A stretch of DNA of 64,000 bases from Bacteroidales bacterium (GCA_028277395.1 JANQGJ010000084.1:38789-102788), one strand, 5' to 3'. Positions 38,205 through 48,362 are shown, counted from the first letter of the stretch. Program-made: numbers and translations. The notes: generated by a model from the sequence alone, not told the origin.

Positions 38205-39002
38205 CTATAAGTTTCTATCTCTCATCCTTGTATAACCTTTCATTAACCCACGCTGTGAGTTGGCTATAAAGCTCAATATTTCATCTCGTTCATCAGTTGC
38301 GGCCAGATTTCTTTCGATATATCTGACAGCTTGTGTAACATTCTGACCTCTAAGGAACAGCAATCTGTATATTTCCTGGATGTCATTTATTCTCTCATTT
38401 GGGAAACCTCTACGTCTGAGACCGATTGAGTTAACTCCGGCAAAAGAAAGAGGTTCTCGTCCTGCTTTTACATATGGGGGGACATCTTTTCTGACCATAC
38501 TACCACCTGAAACCATTGAATGGGTACCAATATGAACAAACTGATGAACCGCAGCCAGGCCACCAATGATAGCCCAATCTCCTATATCGATATGTCCGGC
38601 AAGTGTTGCAGCATTTGCCAGAATTACATTATTTCCAAGGATACAATCATGAGCAATATGAACATAAGCCATGAGAAGACAGTTGTTCCCTATTACTGTT
38701 TCCATACTTGCTTTTGTCCCCCTGTTAATTGTTACAAATTCTCTGATAGTTACATTATCTCCAATCTTTACGATAGTAGCTTCACCATCAAACTTAAGGT
38801 CTTGCGGGATTGCAGAAATAACTGCTCCAGGAAAAATACGACAGTTTTTACCTATCCTGGCTCCTTCCATAATAGTTACATTTGAGCCTATCCAGGACCC
38901 CTCATCAATAACTACATTTTTTTCGATGTTCACAAACGGTTCAATTACTACATTAGGTGCAATCTTTGCCTGAGGATGAACATATGCTAAAGGTTGGTTC
39001 AT
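38205..39002 (-). CDS. lpxA: UDP-N-acetylglucosamine O-acyltransferase
   Basis: The 265-residue beta-helix enzyme starts lipid A synthesis by moving a 3-hydroxyacyl group from ACP to UDP-GlcNAc. The catalytic histidine corresponds to H118 in YVHIAHDCILGN. The C-terminal helical part (RGFPNERINDIQEIYRLLF) is also typical. It lies 11 bp downstream of lpxC-fabZ in the same operon. Confidence 0.96.
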   Translation of the reverse strand: MNQPLAYVHPQAKIAPNVVIEPFVNIEKNVVIDEGSWIGSNVTIMEGARIGKNCRIFPGAVISAIPQDLKFDGEATIVKIGDNVTIREFVTINRGTKASMETVIGNNCLLMAYVHIAHDCILGNNVILANAATLAGHIDIGDWAIIGGLAAVHQFVHIGTHSMVSGGSMVRKDVPPYVKAGREPLSFAGVNSIGLRRRGFPNERINDIQEIYRLLFLRGQNVTQAVRYIERNLAATDERDEILSFIANSQRGLMKGYTRMRDRNL

Positions 39003-39013
39003 TTTTTCTGATT

Positions 39014-40411
39014 CTATTTTTCCTTATTCTTAATAATCTGAGCAACTAAATGTCCCTCCATAACTACTTTATCCCCAACATATGCTTTACCATGCATTGA
39101 ACATATACCTCTTTTTATGGGACCTGATAATTCAATTGAAAATACCACCACATCACCGGGTACAACTTTTGACCTGAATCGAACATCATTTATCTTGAGA
39201 AAATACGTAGAGTAAAGTTCCGGTTCACTTACTGAATTTAATACAAAAATTCCACCTGCCTGGGCCATAGCTTCTACCAGTAATACTCCCGGCATTAACG
39301 GCTCATCAGGAAAATGACCTACAAAATAGGGTTCATTAAGTGAAACACTTTTCATAGCAACTATATGATTATCACTCATTTTAAGCACCTTATCAACTAG
39401 TAAGAACGGTGGGCGATGAGGAAGAATCTTTTTAATATCATTTATGTCATAATATGGTTCGGCATAAATATCAAAAGGAGGTTTCTTCAGCATAACTTTA
39501 TTATTTATATTATTCCTTATTTCTTTTGCAAATTCCGTATTGGCTTTATGACCAGGTCTATAGGCAGTAATATGTCCTTTAATTGGTTTACCTATCAACG
39601 ACAAATCCCCAATAACATCAAGGAGCTTATGTCTGGCAGGCTCATTCTGAAAAATCAGATCAAGATTGTTTAAAATACCATTTTCTTTAACCTTTACCTT
39701 TGGTTTATTGAATAAATCTGCCAGTTTATCAAGTTCTTCCTGAGAAATCTGACGATTCACAAATACTATGGCATTTTTTAAATCACCACCCTTTATAAGA
39801 TTGTTTGTCAGAAGATATTCCAGTTCATGAAGAAAAACAAATGTTCTGCATGGTGCAATTTCCCTTTCAAACTTGACAATATCATCTAATTCGGCTTTTT
39901 GTTGTCCCAGTACATCTGTTTCAAAATCAATAACAACTGAAATAGAAAAGTCGTCAGCCGGTTCTATTAGTAATTTGGTCTTTGAGTCTGGTAATTCAAA
40001 TGAAACAGGTTCTTCAATTACTAAATAATCTCTTTTAGCATTCTGTACAGTGATACCTGCCTCTTTTAGTGCACTGATGAAATACTTTGATGAACCATCT
40101 TTTATAGGTATTTCTTCCATGTCGAGATCAACCAAAACATTATCAACACCCATACCCATAAATGCAGCCAGAACATGTTCAATTGTATATACACATACAC
40201 CATTTTTCGCAAGTGTTGTTCCACGAGCTGTACTTATAACCAAATCTACATCGGCATCAATAACAGGCTTCGAATCAATATCAATCCTACGAAATTTAAT
40301 ACCATGATTAACCGGTGCACTGTGAAATGTCATCGTTCCCAATTTACCGGTATGAAGACCTGTTCCGCTAATAGAAACAGATTTATTTATAGTCTTTTGT
40401 TTATCAGCCAT
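39014..40411 (-). CDS. lpxC-fabZ: Fused LpxC deacetylase / FabZ dehydratase
   Basis: The 465-residue bifunctional protein has LpxC at about 1-310, with zinc ligand H79 in TIEHVLAA and the C-terminal GHITAYRPGHKANTEFAKEI segment, and FabZ at about 318-465, with HRPPFLLVD and HFPDEPLMPGVLLVEAMAQ. LpxC catalyses the committed step of lipid A synthesis; FabZ dehydrates 3-hydroxyacyl-ACP and so competes for the same acyl donors. The fusion is a known Bacteroidota trait. It is separated from lpxD by 188 bp, in which I see no clear motif. Confidence 0.95.
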   Translation of the reverse strand: MADKQKTINKSVSISGTGLHTGKLGTMTFHSAPVNHGIKFRRIDIDSKPVIDADVDLVISTARGTTLAKNGVCVYTIEHVLAAFMGMGVDNVLVDLDMEEIPIKDGSSKYFISALKEAGITVQNAKRDYLVIEEPVSFELPDSKTKLLIEPADDFSISVVIDFETDVLGQQKAELDDIVKFEREIAPCRTFVFLHELEYLLTNNLIKGGDLKNAIVFVNRQISQEELDKLADLFNKPKVKVKENGILNNLDLIFQNEPARHKLLDVIGDLSLIGKPIKGHITAYRPGHKANTEFAKEIRNNINNKVMLKKPPFDIYAEPYYDINDIKKILPHRPPFLLVDKVLKMSDNHIVAMKSVSLNEPYFVGHFPDEPLMPGVLLVEAMAQAGGIFVLNSVSEPELYSTYFLKINDVRFRSKVVPGDVVVFSIELSGPIKRGICSMHGKAYVGDKVVMEGHLVAQIIKNKEK

Positions 40412-40599
40412 TTAAAAATTTGAATTATCAATCCGATATGCCATCGTCCAGAATCCCGCAAAAATAATCAATTTTAGCAGAATGGTTTTTAATTAAACTA
40501 ATTATCTGTTATTTGGAATTGTTATAACAGATTCCATCATTTAAATATCATGTCTTAACACAAGATCATTAATACATGATAAATAATTAATGATGTGAC

Positions 40600-41631
40600 T
40601 CATTTCTTTTCTTTCAGCTGTCTTTCAACTTCGTTTACTCTTTTTACAATACTGTCTAATCTCCTAAAGTGAATATACGATCTTTGAAAATCCCTGTATG
40701 AAAACGCCGGTGAACCTTCATGTACTGTTTTTTCTTCTTTAATACTTTTACCAATACCCGACTGGGCTGCAATCATTACACCATCTGCAATTTCAAGATG
40801 GCCAATAATTCCTACCTGTCCTCCTATCATGCAGTTCCTACCAATTGATGTTGAACCCGAAATACCGGTTTGCGCAGCAATAACAGTATTCTCCCCAATT
40901 GTTACATTATGAGCGATTTGTATGAGATTATCTATTTTAACTCCTTTTTTGATTACAGTTGAGCCGATAGTTGCTCTGTCAATTGTTGTATTGGCACCAA
41001 TCTCTACAAGATCTTCAACAATAACATTTCCTATCTGAGGTATTTTTCTATAGTTATTATCATTCTGGGGTGCAAATCCAAAACCATCGGCTCCAATAAC
41101 CGTTCCTGCATGCAAGGTGCATTCATTACCAATAATACAATCATCATATATATTTACTCCGGAATATATAGTTGTTATTGATCCAACTTTACAGTTATTT
41201 CCAATGGTCGTATTCGGATGTATAATACAACCATCACCAATGACAGAATTCTCGCCAATAGAAACAAAATCACCGATATACACATCTTTCCCAATTTTAG
41301 CAGAATCAGCGATACTTACATGTTTTGAAATACCACTTCGCTTTTTTTTGGCCTGGTTGTACATTTCCAACAAAGTAGCAAATGATGAATAAGCATCTTC
41401 AACTCTTATTAATGTTGGTGACAAAGGCTTATCAGGCTTAAAGTCGTTATTTACAATTACAATTGATGCATTGGTTGTATATATATAACTTGTGTATTTA
41501 GGATTTGCTAAAAAACTGAGGGTGCCGGCTTCTCCATGTTCGATTTTTGAAAGGTTATTTACCTCAACATCGGGATCCCCTTCAACTTTACCATTAAGTG
41601 CCTGAGCAATTTGTTGTGCTGAAAATTTCAT
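40600..41631 (-). CDS. lpxD: UDP-3-O-acylglucosamine N-acyltransferase
   Basis: The 343-residue protein has an LpxD N-terminal domain, hexapeptide-repeat beta-helix, the substrate loop [10 protein letters not shown] (180-189) and catalytic H241 in QIAHNVTIG, and ends in a helix. It adds the second 3-hydroxyacyl chain in lipid A synthesis. It is the first gene of the lpxD, lpxC-fabZ, lpxA, efp, lpxD2 series on the minus strand. A terminator of the floA operon lies just upstream. Confidence 0.95.
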   Translation of the reverse strand: MKFSAQQIAQALNGKVEGDPDVEVNNLSKIEHGEAGTLSFLANPKYTSYIYTTNASIVIVNNDFKPDKPLSPTLIRVEDAYSSFATLLEMYNQAKKKRSGISKHVSIADSAKIGKDVYIGDFVSIGENSVIGDGCIIHPNTTIGNNCKVGSITTIYSGVNIYDDCIIGNECTLHAGTVIGADGFGFAPQNDNNYRKIPQIGNVIVEDLVEIGANTTIDRATIGSTVIKKGVKIDNLIQIAHNVTIGENTVIAAQTGISGSTSIGRNCMIGGQVGIIGHLEIADGVMIAAQSGIGKSIKEEKTVHEGSPAFSYRDFQRSYIHFRRLDSIVKRVNEVERQLKEKK

Positions 41632-41718
41632 ATTTTAGAATTTGGCGCAAGATAGTCAAATTGACTAAATAATAAACATGATCTGTTTTATCATGGTATC
41701 TTGCAGGTACCTAAAAAC

Positions 41719-41754
41719 AAAACCGGTCTGGATTTATTTTTCCAAACCGGTTTT
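41719..41754 (-). terminator. Terminator of the floA operon
   Basis: Fourteen-base arms (41719-41732 and 41741-41754) around an 8-base loop have one mismatch that is a G-U wobble in minus-strand RNA, followed by a T-rich tract on that strand. Confidence 0.85.
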
Positions 41755-41808
41755 AAGAATTTCTAATTAATTAGTGATTAGTTTCCTTTTCTCTGTTGAA
41801 GATCAAAG

Positions 41809-42795
41809 CTATTCATTTTTATCATTTTCTATACCAGGATTACCGGCAATTGACTCTCTCATTGAAGTATCTGCCTGAATGTTTTTATAACGATAATAAT
41901 CCATTATACCAAGGTTTCCTGTCCTGAACGCTTCAGCTATTGCTTTTGGAATTTCAGCCTCAGCCTGTATAACATTGGCGCTAGCCTCCTGTGCTTTAGC
42001 TTTCATTTCCTGCTCAGCAGCAACTGCCATAGCTCTACGTTCTTCCGCTTTCGCCTGGGCAATATTTTTATCTGCATTTGCCTGATCCATTTGAAGTTCA
42101 GCTCCAATATTTTTACCAATATCAATATCAGCAATATCAATTGATAATATCTCAAATGCAGTACCTGAGTCAAGACCTTTTGCCAGTACTACTTTAGAAA
42201 TACTATCCGGATTTTCAAGTACAGCTTTGTGAGAATCAGCCGATCCTATTGATGACACAATTCCCTCACCAACTCTTGCAAGAACGGTTTCTTCCCCAGC
42301 ACCACCAACGAGTTGATCAATATTAGCACGAACCGTAACTCTTGCCATAGCAATTAACTGAATTCCATCTTTAGCTACTGCAGCAACTTTTTTTGTATCA
42401 ATAACTTTAGGGTTAACAGACATCTGAACTGCTTCCAATACATCACGACCCGCCAGATCTATTGCAGTTGCTGTTTTAAAATTCAGGGCTATGTTCGCTT
42501 TTTCGGCTGAAATCAATGCATTTACAACACCCTGTACATTTCCTCCAGCCAAATAGTGTGCCTCCATATCATCTCTTTGCAGTTTTAGTCCAGCTTTTGT
42601 GGAAGCAATTAGGCTATTAACAATAATTCGTGGTGGAACTTTCCTCCAACGCATTAATACCAGTTGCAATAATGAAATTCTCACATTGGATACAAGGGCA
42701 GTAAACCACAATCCAACAGGTACAAAATAAAAGAGCAACCATAAGAGAAATATGGCACCCAATCCAATTGCTAACAATACATAAACATTTTCCAT
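41809..42795 (-). CDS. floA: Flotillin-like membrane protein FloA
   Basis: The 328-residue protein has one N-terminal membrane hairpin (about 5-30), a band-7-like domain and an Ala/Glu-rich coiled coil ([20 protein letters not shown]) as in Bacillus FloA/YqfA. Family members organise membrane microdomains. The gene starts 2 bp after the NfeD-like stop; the pair is the classic NfeD-flotillin operon. Confidence 0.92.
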   Translation of the reverse strand: MENVYVLLAIGLGAIFLLWLLFYFVPVGLWFTALVSNVRISLLQLVLMRWRKVPPRIIVNSLIASTKAGLKLQRDDMEAHYLAGGNVQGVVNALISAEKANIALNFKTATAIDLAGRDVLEAVQMSVNPKVIDTKKVAAVAKDGIQLIAMARVTVRANIDQLVGGAGEETVLARVGEGIVSSIGSADSHKAVLENPDSISKVVLAKGLDSGTAFEILSIDIADIDIGKNIGAELQMDQANADKNIAQAKAEERRAMAVAAEQEMKAKAQEASANVIQAEAEIPKAIAEAFRTGNLGIMDYYRYKNIQADTSMRESIAGNPGIENDKNE

Positions 42796-42797
42796 GG

Positions 42798-43265
42798 CTA
42801 ATCTTTAGTTTTTTTTACAAATATTTTATTTCCGGAAATTCTTATTATTTCTATGTTTTCATTTTGATCAATGAACTCCGATAAAGTACTGACTTCATAA
42901 TATTTACCATCAAACATTGCCTTACCCATTGGAGCACACCTTGAAATTGTAACACCCTTGCTTCCAACAACAACCTGATCTTCATCAATTTCATTTACCT
43001 TACCTGAATTGACTGTCTTAAGCGTAGCCCTCTTCCAGGTTTTTGACCTAAGCGTTAGTATCAATCCGATTATATTTACAGACAGAGTTGTAACCAGAGT
43101 TAAGTGACCGGCTGTTGCTCCATGTTTTGAATATGCCAGCCAAACTCCTGCTGCCATTAATATAAAGCCAATAATTCCTGCAAATCCTGATCCCGGTATA
43201 ACGATTATTTCCAGAATCATCATAAGTAAACCAATCAATATCAATATTGCTATTACTGTCCACAT
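42798..43265 (-). CDS. NfeD-like membrane protein
   Basis: The 155-residue protein has three or so N-terminal spans and a C-terminal OB-fold-like domain (about 95-150, [20 protein letters not shown]). It has no protease domain, so it belongs to the short NfeD type that pairs with FloA. It is cotranscribed with floA and lies 12 bp after clpS. Confidence 0.88.
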   Translation of the reverse strand: MWTVIAILILIGLLMMILEIIVIPGSGFAGIIGFILMAAGVWLAYSKHGATAGHLTLVTTLSVNIIGLILTLRSKTWKRATLKTVNSGKVNEIDEDQVVVGSKGVTISRCAPMGKAMFDGKYYEVSTLSEFIDQNENIEIIRISGNKIFVKKTKD

Positions 43266-43277
43266 AATTGATTACTT

Positions 43278-43553
43278 TTAATTTATTTCAGTAGTTATTT
43301 GCCTGTTACTCATTTCGATATGAATAGGCTTAAGTTTATTTATTGTGCCATTTTTAATATGACATTTTCCCTTGTAATGAGCTATGAGAGCACAACTCTC
43401 TGCCTGTAACTCATCATGTTCACACACTTCTATTAATGATTGTATAATGTAATCAAATGTATTATAATCATCATTATACAGAATCAATTTTCTGATGGAA
43501 TCTTCTTTCTTATCCACATCAGGAGAAGATGATGTGTACTCTTCTGTTCCCAT
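43278..43553 (-). CDS. clpS: ClpS adaptor of the Clp protease
   Basis: Taking the ATG at 43553, the protein is 91 residues. The core LILYNDDYNTFDYIIQSL and the following HYKGKCHIKNG match ClpS, which hands N-degron substrates to ClpA/ClpC. An in-frame TTG at 43565 would add four residues; the ATG is more likely. A TAnnTTTG box on the minus strand at 43579-43586 fits this gene. The FloA operon continues downstream. Confidence 0.9.
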   Translation of the reverse strand: MGTEEYTSSSPDVDKKEDSIRKLILYNDDYNTFDYIIQSLIEVCEHDELQAESCALIAHYKGKCHIKNGTINKLKPIHIEMSNRQITTEIN

Positions 43554-43578
43554 GTTATTACTCAAACTAATATGATAA

Positions 43579-43586
43579 CAAATTTA
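43579..43586 (-). promoter_or_regulatory. Candidate -7 box for clpS-nfeD-floA
   Basis: TAAATTTG on the minus strand, about 25 bases upstream of the preferred clpS ATG. Confidence 0.4.
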
Positions 43587-43642
43587 ATATAAAAATAGCT
43601 ACTGTGGAGATCAAATACAATTTATTTTATTTATTAACCTGT

Positions 43643-44527
43643 TCAATTCAGATTGATAAAACTTAACAATAAGACAACTGTAAAAAAGAAAATGAACAGT
43701 ATTAAATACCCGTTAAGAAACTGGAAAAGCTTCCAGGCTGTTTTGAGGTAACTTCTTTTATAATACTTTTTTATCCATATATAGAGGATTAAAATAAATA
43801 AACTCCACTCAAGATAAAAGAACACCTCACTATCAACTATCCACTCTATTATATTAAATATTATAAATAAAATAAAAATCACCGATTGCAAATGAATTGA
43901 GAATATTAAGTGTTGAATATAAAAAGTGCCTTTGTAAAAAAGTATAAAAAACAACAATGCTGTCAGGGGTATTAATATAAACATACCAATAGAAGTGTAC
44001 TTTTTTAATAATTGTTTAAACACAATACTCCCTGCTTCAGTTTTCAATATTCTCGTTTTACTTATTAAGGCTTTCTCTAAATATTCATCTTCATTACTCT
44101 CCTGCTCTAAACTATCATTCAGATACTCACCATACATTTCGTTCTCAATAATGCTATCTGTAGAATCGGAAAAAACAACATTGTCTGATTCAAATGGCTT
44201 TTCTTCATTAAATGGATCTATGGAAAGCATAAAAAAGTATACGAAACTAATTAGAAGATATAATCGTACCGGAGAAATGTATTTCATTCTTTTGCCCGAT
44301 AAAAATTCAACGGTTAATGTTGCAGGACTGATTAATAACAATTTAAGAGTAATCAATATTTTTGAGTCCAGGCTGAAATTGGCTGATAAAAAATCGGAAA
44401 CAATGTATTTGAAGTTTAATCTGTGAGCTTTATTGGCCTGCCCGCAATTTGGACAATAGTTATTTTCACTGCTGAATTCATTTTCACAGTTAGGACAAAT
44501 GATGTTTGGATTATTGTAGGAACTCAT
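43643..44527 (-). CDS. DUF3667-like membrane protein with zinc ribbon
   Basis: The 294-residue protein begins with a double CPNC zinc ribbon (CPNCENEF and CPNCGQANKAHRLNF), then LISPATLTVEFLSGKRMKYISPVRLYL, a pattern found in Bacteroidota DUF3667 proteins, followed by an acidic loop and about four C-terminal spans. No function is known. It starts 7 bp after the DUF554-like stop, so the two form an operon. Confidence 0.75.
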   Translation of the reverse strand: MSSYNNPNIICPNCENEFSSENNYCPNCGQANKAHRLNFKYIVSDFLSANFSLDSKILITLKLLLISPATLTVEFLSGKRMKYISPVRLYLLISFVYFFMLSIDPFNEEKPFESDNVVFSDSTDSIIENEMYGEYLNDSLEQESNEDEYLEKALISKTRILKTEAGSIVFKQLLKKYTSIGMFILIPLTALLFFILFYKGTFYIQHLIFSIHLQSVIFILFIIFNIIEWIVDSEVFFYLEWSLFILILYIWIKKYYKRSYLKTAWKLFQFLNGYLILFIFFFTVVLLLSFINLN

Positions 44528-44534
44528 ATCCTGA

Positions 44535-45224
44535 TTACAGATTTATTTCAGGGATCAGCCACATCAATAGTATTATTGTAATTAGTGCCGGCAGCATATT
44601 CATAACATTTATTTTCTTTATATCAAGTATACTTATACCCATTCCAATGAGCAAAATACCTCCAACTGCTGATATTTCAACAATCATAACCTGCGGTATA
44701 AACTCACCAAAAACTGATGCAAGAAGTGTAATTCCTCCCTGAAATATTAATAATGGGAATACAGAAAAAGCAACTCCCAAACCCAATCCCGAAGCAAGGG
44801 CAATAGAAGAAACACCATCCATTATTGATTTTATATAAATTAATTCTTCATCACCTCTCAGTCCGGCTTCAAGTGCTCCAACTATTGTTAAAGAACCTAC
44901 GCAATACAACAAAAATGCAGTAATCAGACCTTCCGTAAATTTTTCGTTCCTGATTTTGAATCTTCTTCTTAAATAATTTCCTAACTTCTCAAAACCAATT
45001 TGGATCTTCAGAGCTTCACCAATAACAGAACCGGTAATTAATGCAACTATCATATGTAAAATATGTGTGGATTCCAATGCCATTGATATACCTAAAAAGA
45101 TTGTGAAGATGCCAATAACCTGAAAAAATATTGCTATAAACCTTTCCGGCAGACGCTTATTTAAAAATAATCCTATCGAACTTCCAATAATTATGGCTAC
45201 AATATTTACGAAAGTACCAATCAT
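44535..45224 (-). CDS. DUF554 (YdfK-like) membrane protein
   Basis: The 229-residue protein has about seven spans and family motifs near the N-terminus (IGSSIGLFLNKRLPERF) and in the middle (GEALKIQIGFEKLGNYLRRRF). This widespread transporter-like family has no assigned substrate. It is the first gene of a two-gene operon and is divergent from htpG. The 215-bp gap to htpG contains the htpG control region but no further gene. Confidence 0.82.
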   Translation of the reverse strand: MIGTFVNIVAIIIGSSIGLFLNKRLPERFIAIFFQVIGIFTIFLGISMALESTHILHMIVALITGSVIGEALKIQIGFEKLGNYLRRRFKIRNEKFTEGLITAFLLYCVGSLTIVGALEAGLRGDEELIYIKSIMDGVSSIALASGLGLGVAFSVFPLLIFQGGITLLASVFGEFIPQVMIVEISAVGGILLIGMGISILDIKKINVMNMLPALITIILLMWLIPEINL

Positions 45225-45366
45225 AGTCCGCGAATATACAAAGTAAATAGTAATTAAATTCTATTATAAGCTTAATGACTTTAACATATCCAATATACAG
45301 TATTATTGATGTCAACCATATATGATGTTCTTCTCTGCTGGTAGTCATCAGGTTATTACAGGTATA

Positions 45367-45405
45367 GACAAATTGTCACACTTCTGTCATTGGCATAAGC
45401 TTTGA
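45367..45405 (+). promoter_or_regulatory. Candidate htpG control region: TGTCA sites and a -24/-12-like element
   Basis: A perfect palindrome GACAA-a-TTGTC (45367-45377) overlaps one TGTCA and is followed by a second TGTCA (45385-45389). Directly after comes TTGGCA (45390-45395) and, correctly spaced for a sigma-54-type promoter, TTTGA (45401-45405), although the invariant -12 C is replaced by A. No TAnnTTTG box is present, unlike most genes here. Transcription would start near 45416. Confidence 0.4.
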
Positions 45406-45439
45406 TACTGGGCTTTTCAAATACAAAATTTTAATTATT

Positions 45440-47359
45440 ATGACTTTACAGAAAGGCAAAATAGACATTAAAACGGAAGATATTTTTCCGATTATTAAGA
45501 AGTTCCTTTATTCCGATCACGAGATATTTCTACGTGAGCTTATATCAAATGCAACTGATGCGACATCAAAATTAAAAACACTCGCTTCAATGGGTAAGTT
45601 TAACGGGGAATTAGGTGATCTGACTATTCATGTTGAAGTAGATAAAGACAATAAAACTATCACAGTTCGTGATCGAGGAATTGGAATGACCGGTGATGAA
45701 GTAAAGAAATATATCAACCAGATTGCTTTCTCAAGTGCGGAAGAATTTGTTAAGAAGTTCAAAACAAAAACTGAAGCCGAACAAAATGCTATCATAGGAC
45801 ACTTTGGGTTGGGATTTTATTCTTCTTTCATGGTAAGTGATAAAGTTGAAATAAAAACCAAAACTTATAAAAAAGGTGGATCGACCAAAGCTGTACGTTG
45901 GGAATGTGATGGTAGTCCTAATTATTTACTTGAAGAAATTCAAAAGAACGACAGGGGTACAGAAGTTATCCTCCATATTGATGATGAGAATGTTGAGTTT
46001 CTTGAAGATTTCAAAATAAACGAACTCCTGAATAAATATTGTAAATTCCTGCCTGTACCTATACAATTTGGAACTGAAAAGATACAGGAACCGGTTGAAG
46101 GCAAGAAAGATAAAGATGGTAACCAGGAAACAATTGAAGTTGAGAAACCTAAAATAATTAATAATACAAATCCTCTCTGGAAGAAAAAGCCAAGTGACGC
46201 AACTGATGAAGATTATAAAAGTTTCTACAGAGAATTATATCCTTATACTTTTGAAGAGCCACTTTTTCATATACATTTAAATGTTGACTATCCTTTCAAC
46301 CTCACAGGTATTTTGTATTTCCCAAAAGTTAAGAAAGACTACGAAATGCAACGCAACAAAATACAGTTGTATAGCAACCAGGTATTTGTTACCGATTCGG
46401 TTGAAGGAATTGTACCTGACTTTTTAACATTACTTCACGGAGTTATAGATTCACCTGATATTCCTCTTAATGTTAGCAGATCATATCTTCAAAGTGATGG
46501 TAATGTAAAGAAAATCTCCAATTATATTACACGAAAGGTAGCTGATAAACTTGAGGAACTATTTAAAAAAGACAGGGAAGCATTTGAGAAAAAATGGGAT
46601 GATATCAAAATATTCATCGAATATGGTATGATATCAGAAGAGAAGTTTTACGAAAAAGCTGAAAAGTTTGCGCTGGTAAAAAACATTGAAGATAAATATT
46701 TTACCCTGGGTGAGTATAAAAAGCATATTGAAAAAACTCAGGAAAATAAAGACAAAAAACTGGTTTACCTGTATGCTACTAACAAAGACGAACAATACAG
46801 CTATATTGAATCTGCTACCGAAAGAGGTTATGACGTATTGTTAATGGATGGAGTACTTGATAATCATTTCATCAATAGTCTGGAACAAAAACTAAAAGAC
46901 TCAACTTTCGCCAGGGTTGACTCAAATACCATTGACAAGATTATTGTAAAAGAAGATGAAGCACCTTCAAAACTTGATGACAAACAAAAGGAATCTTTGA
47001 AAGAAACTTTTGAAAGAAATATCAATAAAGAAACATTTCATGTTATTTTTGAGAGCCAAAGTGAATCTGACCTACCGGTAACCATAACACAAAATGAGTT
47101 CATGCGTCGTATGAAAGATATGGAGAAAATAGGCGGTGGAGGCGGAATGATGATGGGTATGGGAAGTTTACCTGAGTCATATGAGTTTATAGTTAACACC
47201 AATAATCCGATAATCAGTGGAATTCTTGATGAAAAAGATACAGAAAAACAAGATGCTACTATTAAACAACTATATGACCTGGCCAGACTGGCTAAAAATC
47301 TACTGGTTGGTAAAGAACTTAACGATTTCGTAAAAAGAAATATCAACAATATTCAATAA
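45440..47359 (+). CDS. htpG: Chaperone HtpG (Hsp90)
   Basis: The 639-residue ATP-dependent chaperone has the N-terminal ATPase motifs RELISNATDA (E33, N37), DRGIGM and GHFGLGFYSSF, a middle domain and a C-terminal dimerisation domain containing a Gly/Met-rich segment (IGGGGGMMMGMGS). Length is slightly above the E. coli protein. It is a single gene with its own control region and a strong terminator, fitting heat-shock regulation. Confidence 0.97.
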   Translation: MTLQKGKIDIKTEDIFPIIKKFLYSDHEIFLRELISNATDATSKLKTLASMGKFNGELGDLTIHVEVDKDNKTITVRDRGIGMTGDEVKKYINQIAFSSAEEFVKKFKTKTEAEQNAIIGHFGLGFYSSFMVSDKVEIKTKTYKKGGSTKAVRWECDGSPNYLLEEIQKNDRGTEVILHIDDENVEFLEDFKINELLNKYCKFLPVPIQFGTEKIQEPVEGKKDKDGNQETIEVEKPKIINNTNPLWKKKPSDATDEDYKSFYRELYPYTFEEPLFHIHLNVDYPFNLTGILYFPKVKKDYEMQRNKIQLYSNQVFVTDSVEGIVPDFLTLLHGVIDSPDIPLNVSRSYLQSDGNVKKISNYITRKVADKLEELFKKDREAFEKKWDDIKIFIEYGMISEEKFYEKAEKFALVKNIEDKYFTLGEYKKHIEKTQENKDKKLVYLYATNKDEQYSYIESATERGYDVLLMDGVLDNHFINSLEQKLKDSTFARVDSNTIDKIIVKEDEAPSKLDDKQKESLKETFERNINKETFHVIFESQSESDLPVTITQNEFMRRMKDMEKIGGGGGMMMGMGSLPESYEFIVNTNNPIISGILDEKDTEKQDATIKQLYDLARLAKNLLVGKELNDFVKRNINNIQ

Positions 47360-47379
47360 TATCAGTACAACTTTGATCA

Positions 47380-47417
47380 ACAGAGGTTATTCAAGCTCAA
47401 TGAGTAACCTCTGTTTT
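47380..47417 (+). terminator. Terminator of htpG
   Basis: Fourteen-base arms (47380-47393 and 47401-47414), a 7-base loop and following T's. One T-G pair is a wobble only in plus-strand RNA, assigning it to htpG. Confidence 0.85.
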
Positions 47418-47456
47418 ATATAAATATCTTATATAAGTAAAAATACATTTAACAGA

Positions 47457-48344
47457 TTAACGCCTATTTTTAACAAAACAATCCACCCAGAACTGCATTG
47501 CTTCTTTATTATAATTGAAATACAAGTCAGGTTCAATTAATTCTATTTCCATTATAAGAAACTCTCCGTTTCTCCATAAGCCGTCCAATCTCTGATATAA
47601 TATCCTGTTATTGAACCGGGCAGTGATACTCCTGCTTATGTCTTTGATATAAGGATCAACATCTCCCGAACTGTAAACTCCTCCATAGTTGAATTGTACC
47701 CTGTAATCTCCCTTTTTTGGAACTTTGGTTACAGAATATGATAATTCCTTTCCATTACCACCTATTACATCTTCCAGGGTAATAGTGGATATTTCTCCTT
47801 CAGAAATTTCCGGGATGAACTCCTGAAGCATAAATGGTCTGTTTTTATATAATTCTTCAACAATCTGGTTATATCTGTTCTTCTCAGATCTATCAATAAC
47901 AAAAGTGTGATACGAACCGGCCGAGATCATTGGTTTGATTATCATCTTGTTCCATCCTCTGGAAAGAGCTTCTTCAAAACTATCTCCATTGTTATTATGA
48001 TTGAATATGGTTGGTATAATATAGAAACCCTCTGACTGTAGCTCTTCCAGATATTTCTTGTCCATATTCCATCTGACTATATCCAATGGGTTTAGTACTT
48101 TAACACATGATTTCTCAAGAAAATCAAGGAATTCTAAAAACTTTTGTGTTTTCCGGTAGTAATCCCATATTGAGCGTATAACTACAATGTCAAACTCTGT
48201 CAGAAATATCTCATCTGTAAAATCTATCCTGTCCCAGATCAATACATTTGTTGTAATACCACGATTGTTTAACATCCTGATAATCTCCATATCATAGGGT
48301 AACATTTCAGGCATTTCCTCGCAGGTAAAAAAAGCAACTCGCAT
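47457..48344 (-). CDS. ATP-grasp ligase-like protein (RimK/glutathione-synthetase fold)
   Basis: The protein is 295 residues from the ATG at 48344. It shows an N-terminal preATP-grasp part (VVIRSIWDYY), ATP-binding features KPMISAGSYHTF and MLQEFIPEISEGE, and metal ligands near the C-terminus (EIELIEPDLYF). Homologues ligate amino acids or make pigments or secondary metabolites; the substrate is unknown. A frame extending to a TTG at 48365 is contradicted by the promoter-like TACATTTG overlapping that codon, so I chose the ATG. Confidence 0.75.
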   Translation of the reverse strand: MRVAFFTCEEMPEMLPYDMEIIRMLNNRGITTNVLIWDRIDFTDEIFLTEFDIVVIRSIWDYYRKTQKFLEFLDFLEKSCVKVLNPLDIVRWNMDKKYLEELQSEGFYIIPTIFNHNNNGDSFEEALSRGWNKMIIKPMISAGSYHTFVIDRSEKNRYNQIVEELYKNRPFMLQEFIPEISEGEISTITLEDVIGGNGKELSYSVTKVPKKGDYRVQFNYGGVYSSGDVDPYIKDISRSITARFNNRILYQRLDGLWRNGEFLIMEIELIEPDLYFNYNKEAMQFWVDCFVKNRR

Positions 48345-48362
48345 GGTTTTGTAAATAAATCG

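Noticed and set aside
44506..45348. Small open frames on both strands around the DUF554 gene and its upstream gap
   Set aside because: They overlap the real gene or its upstream control region and have no coding character.
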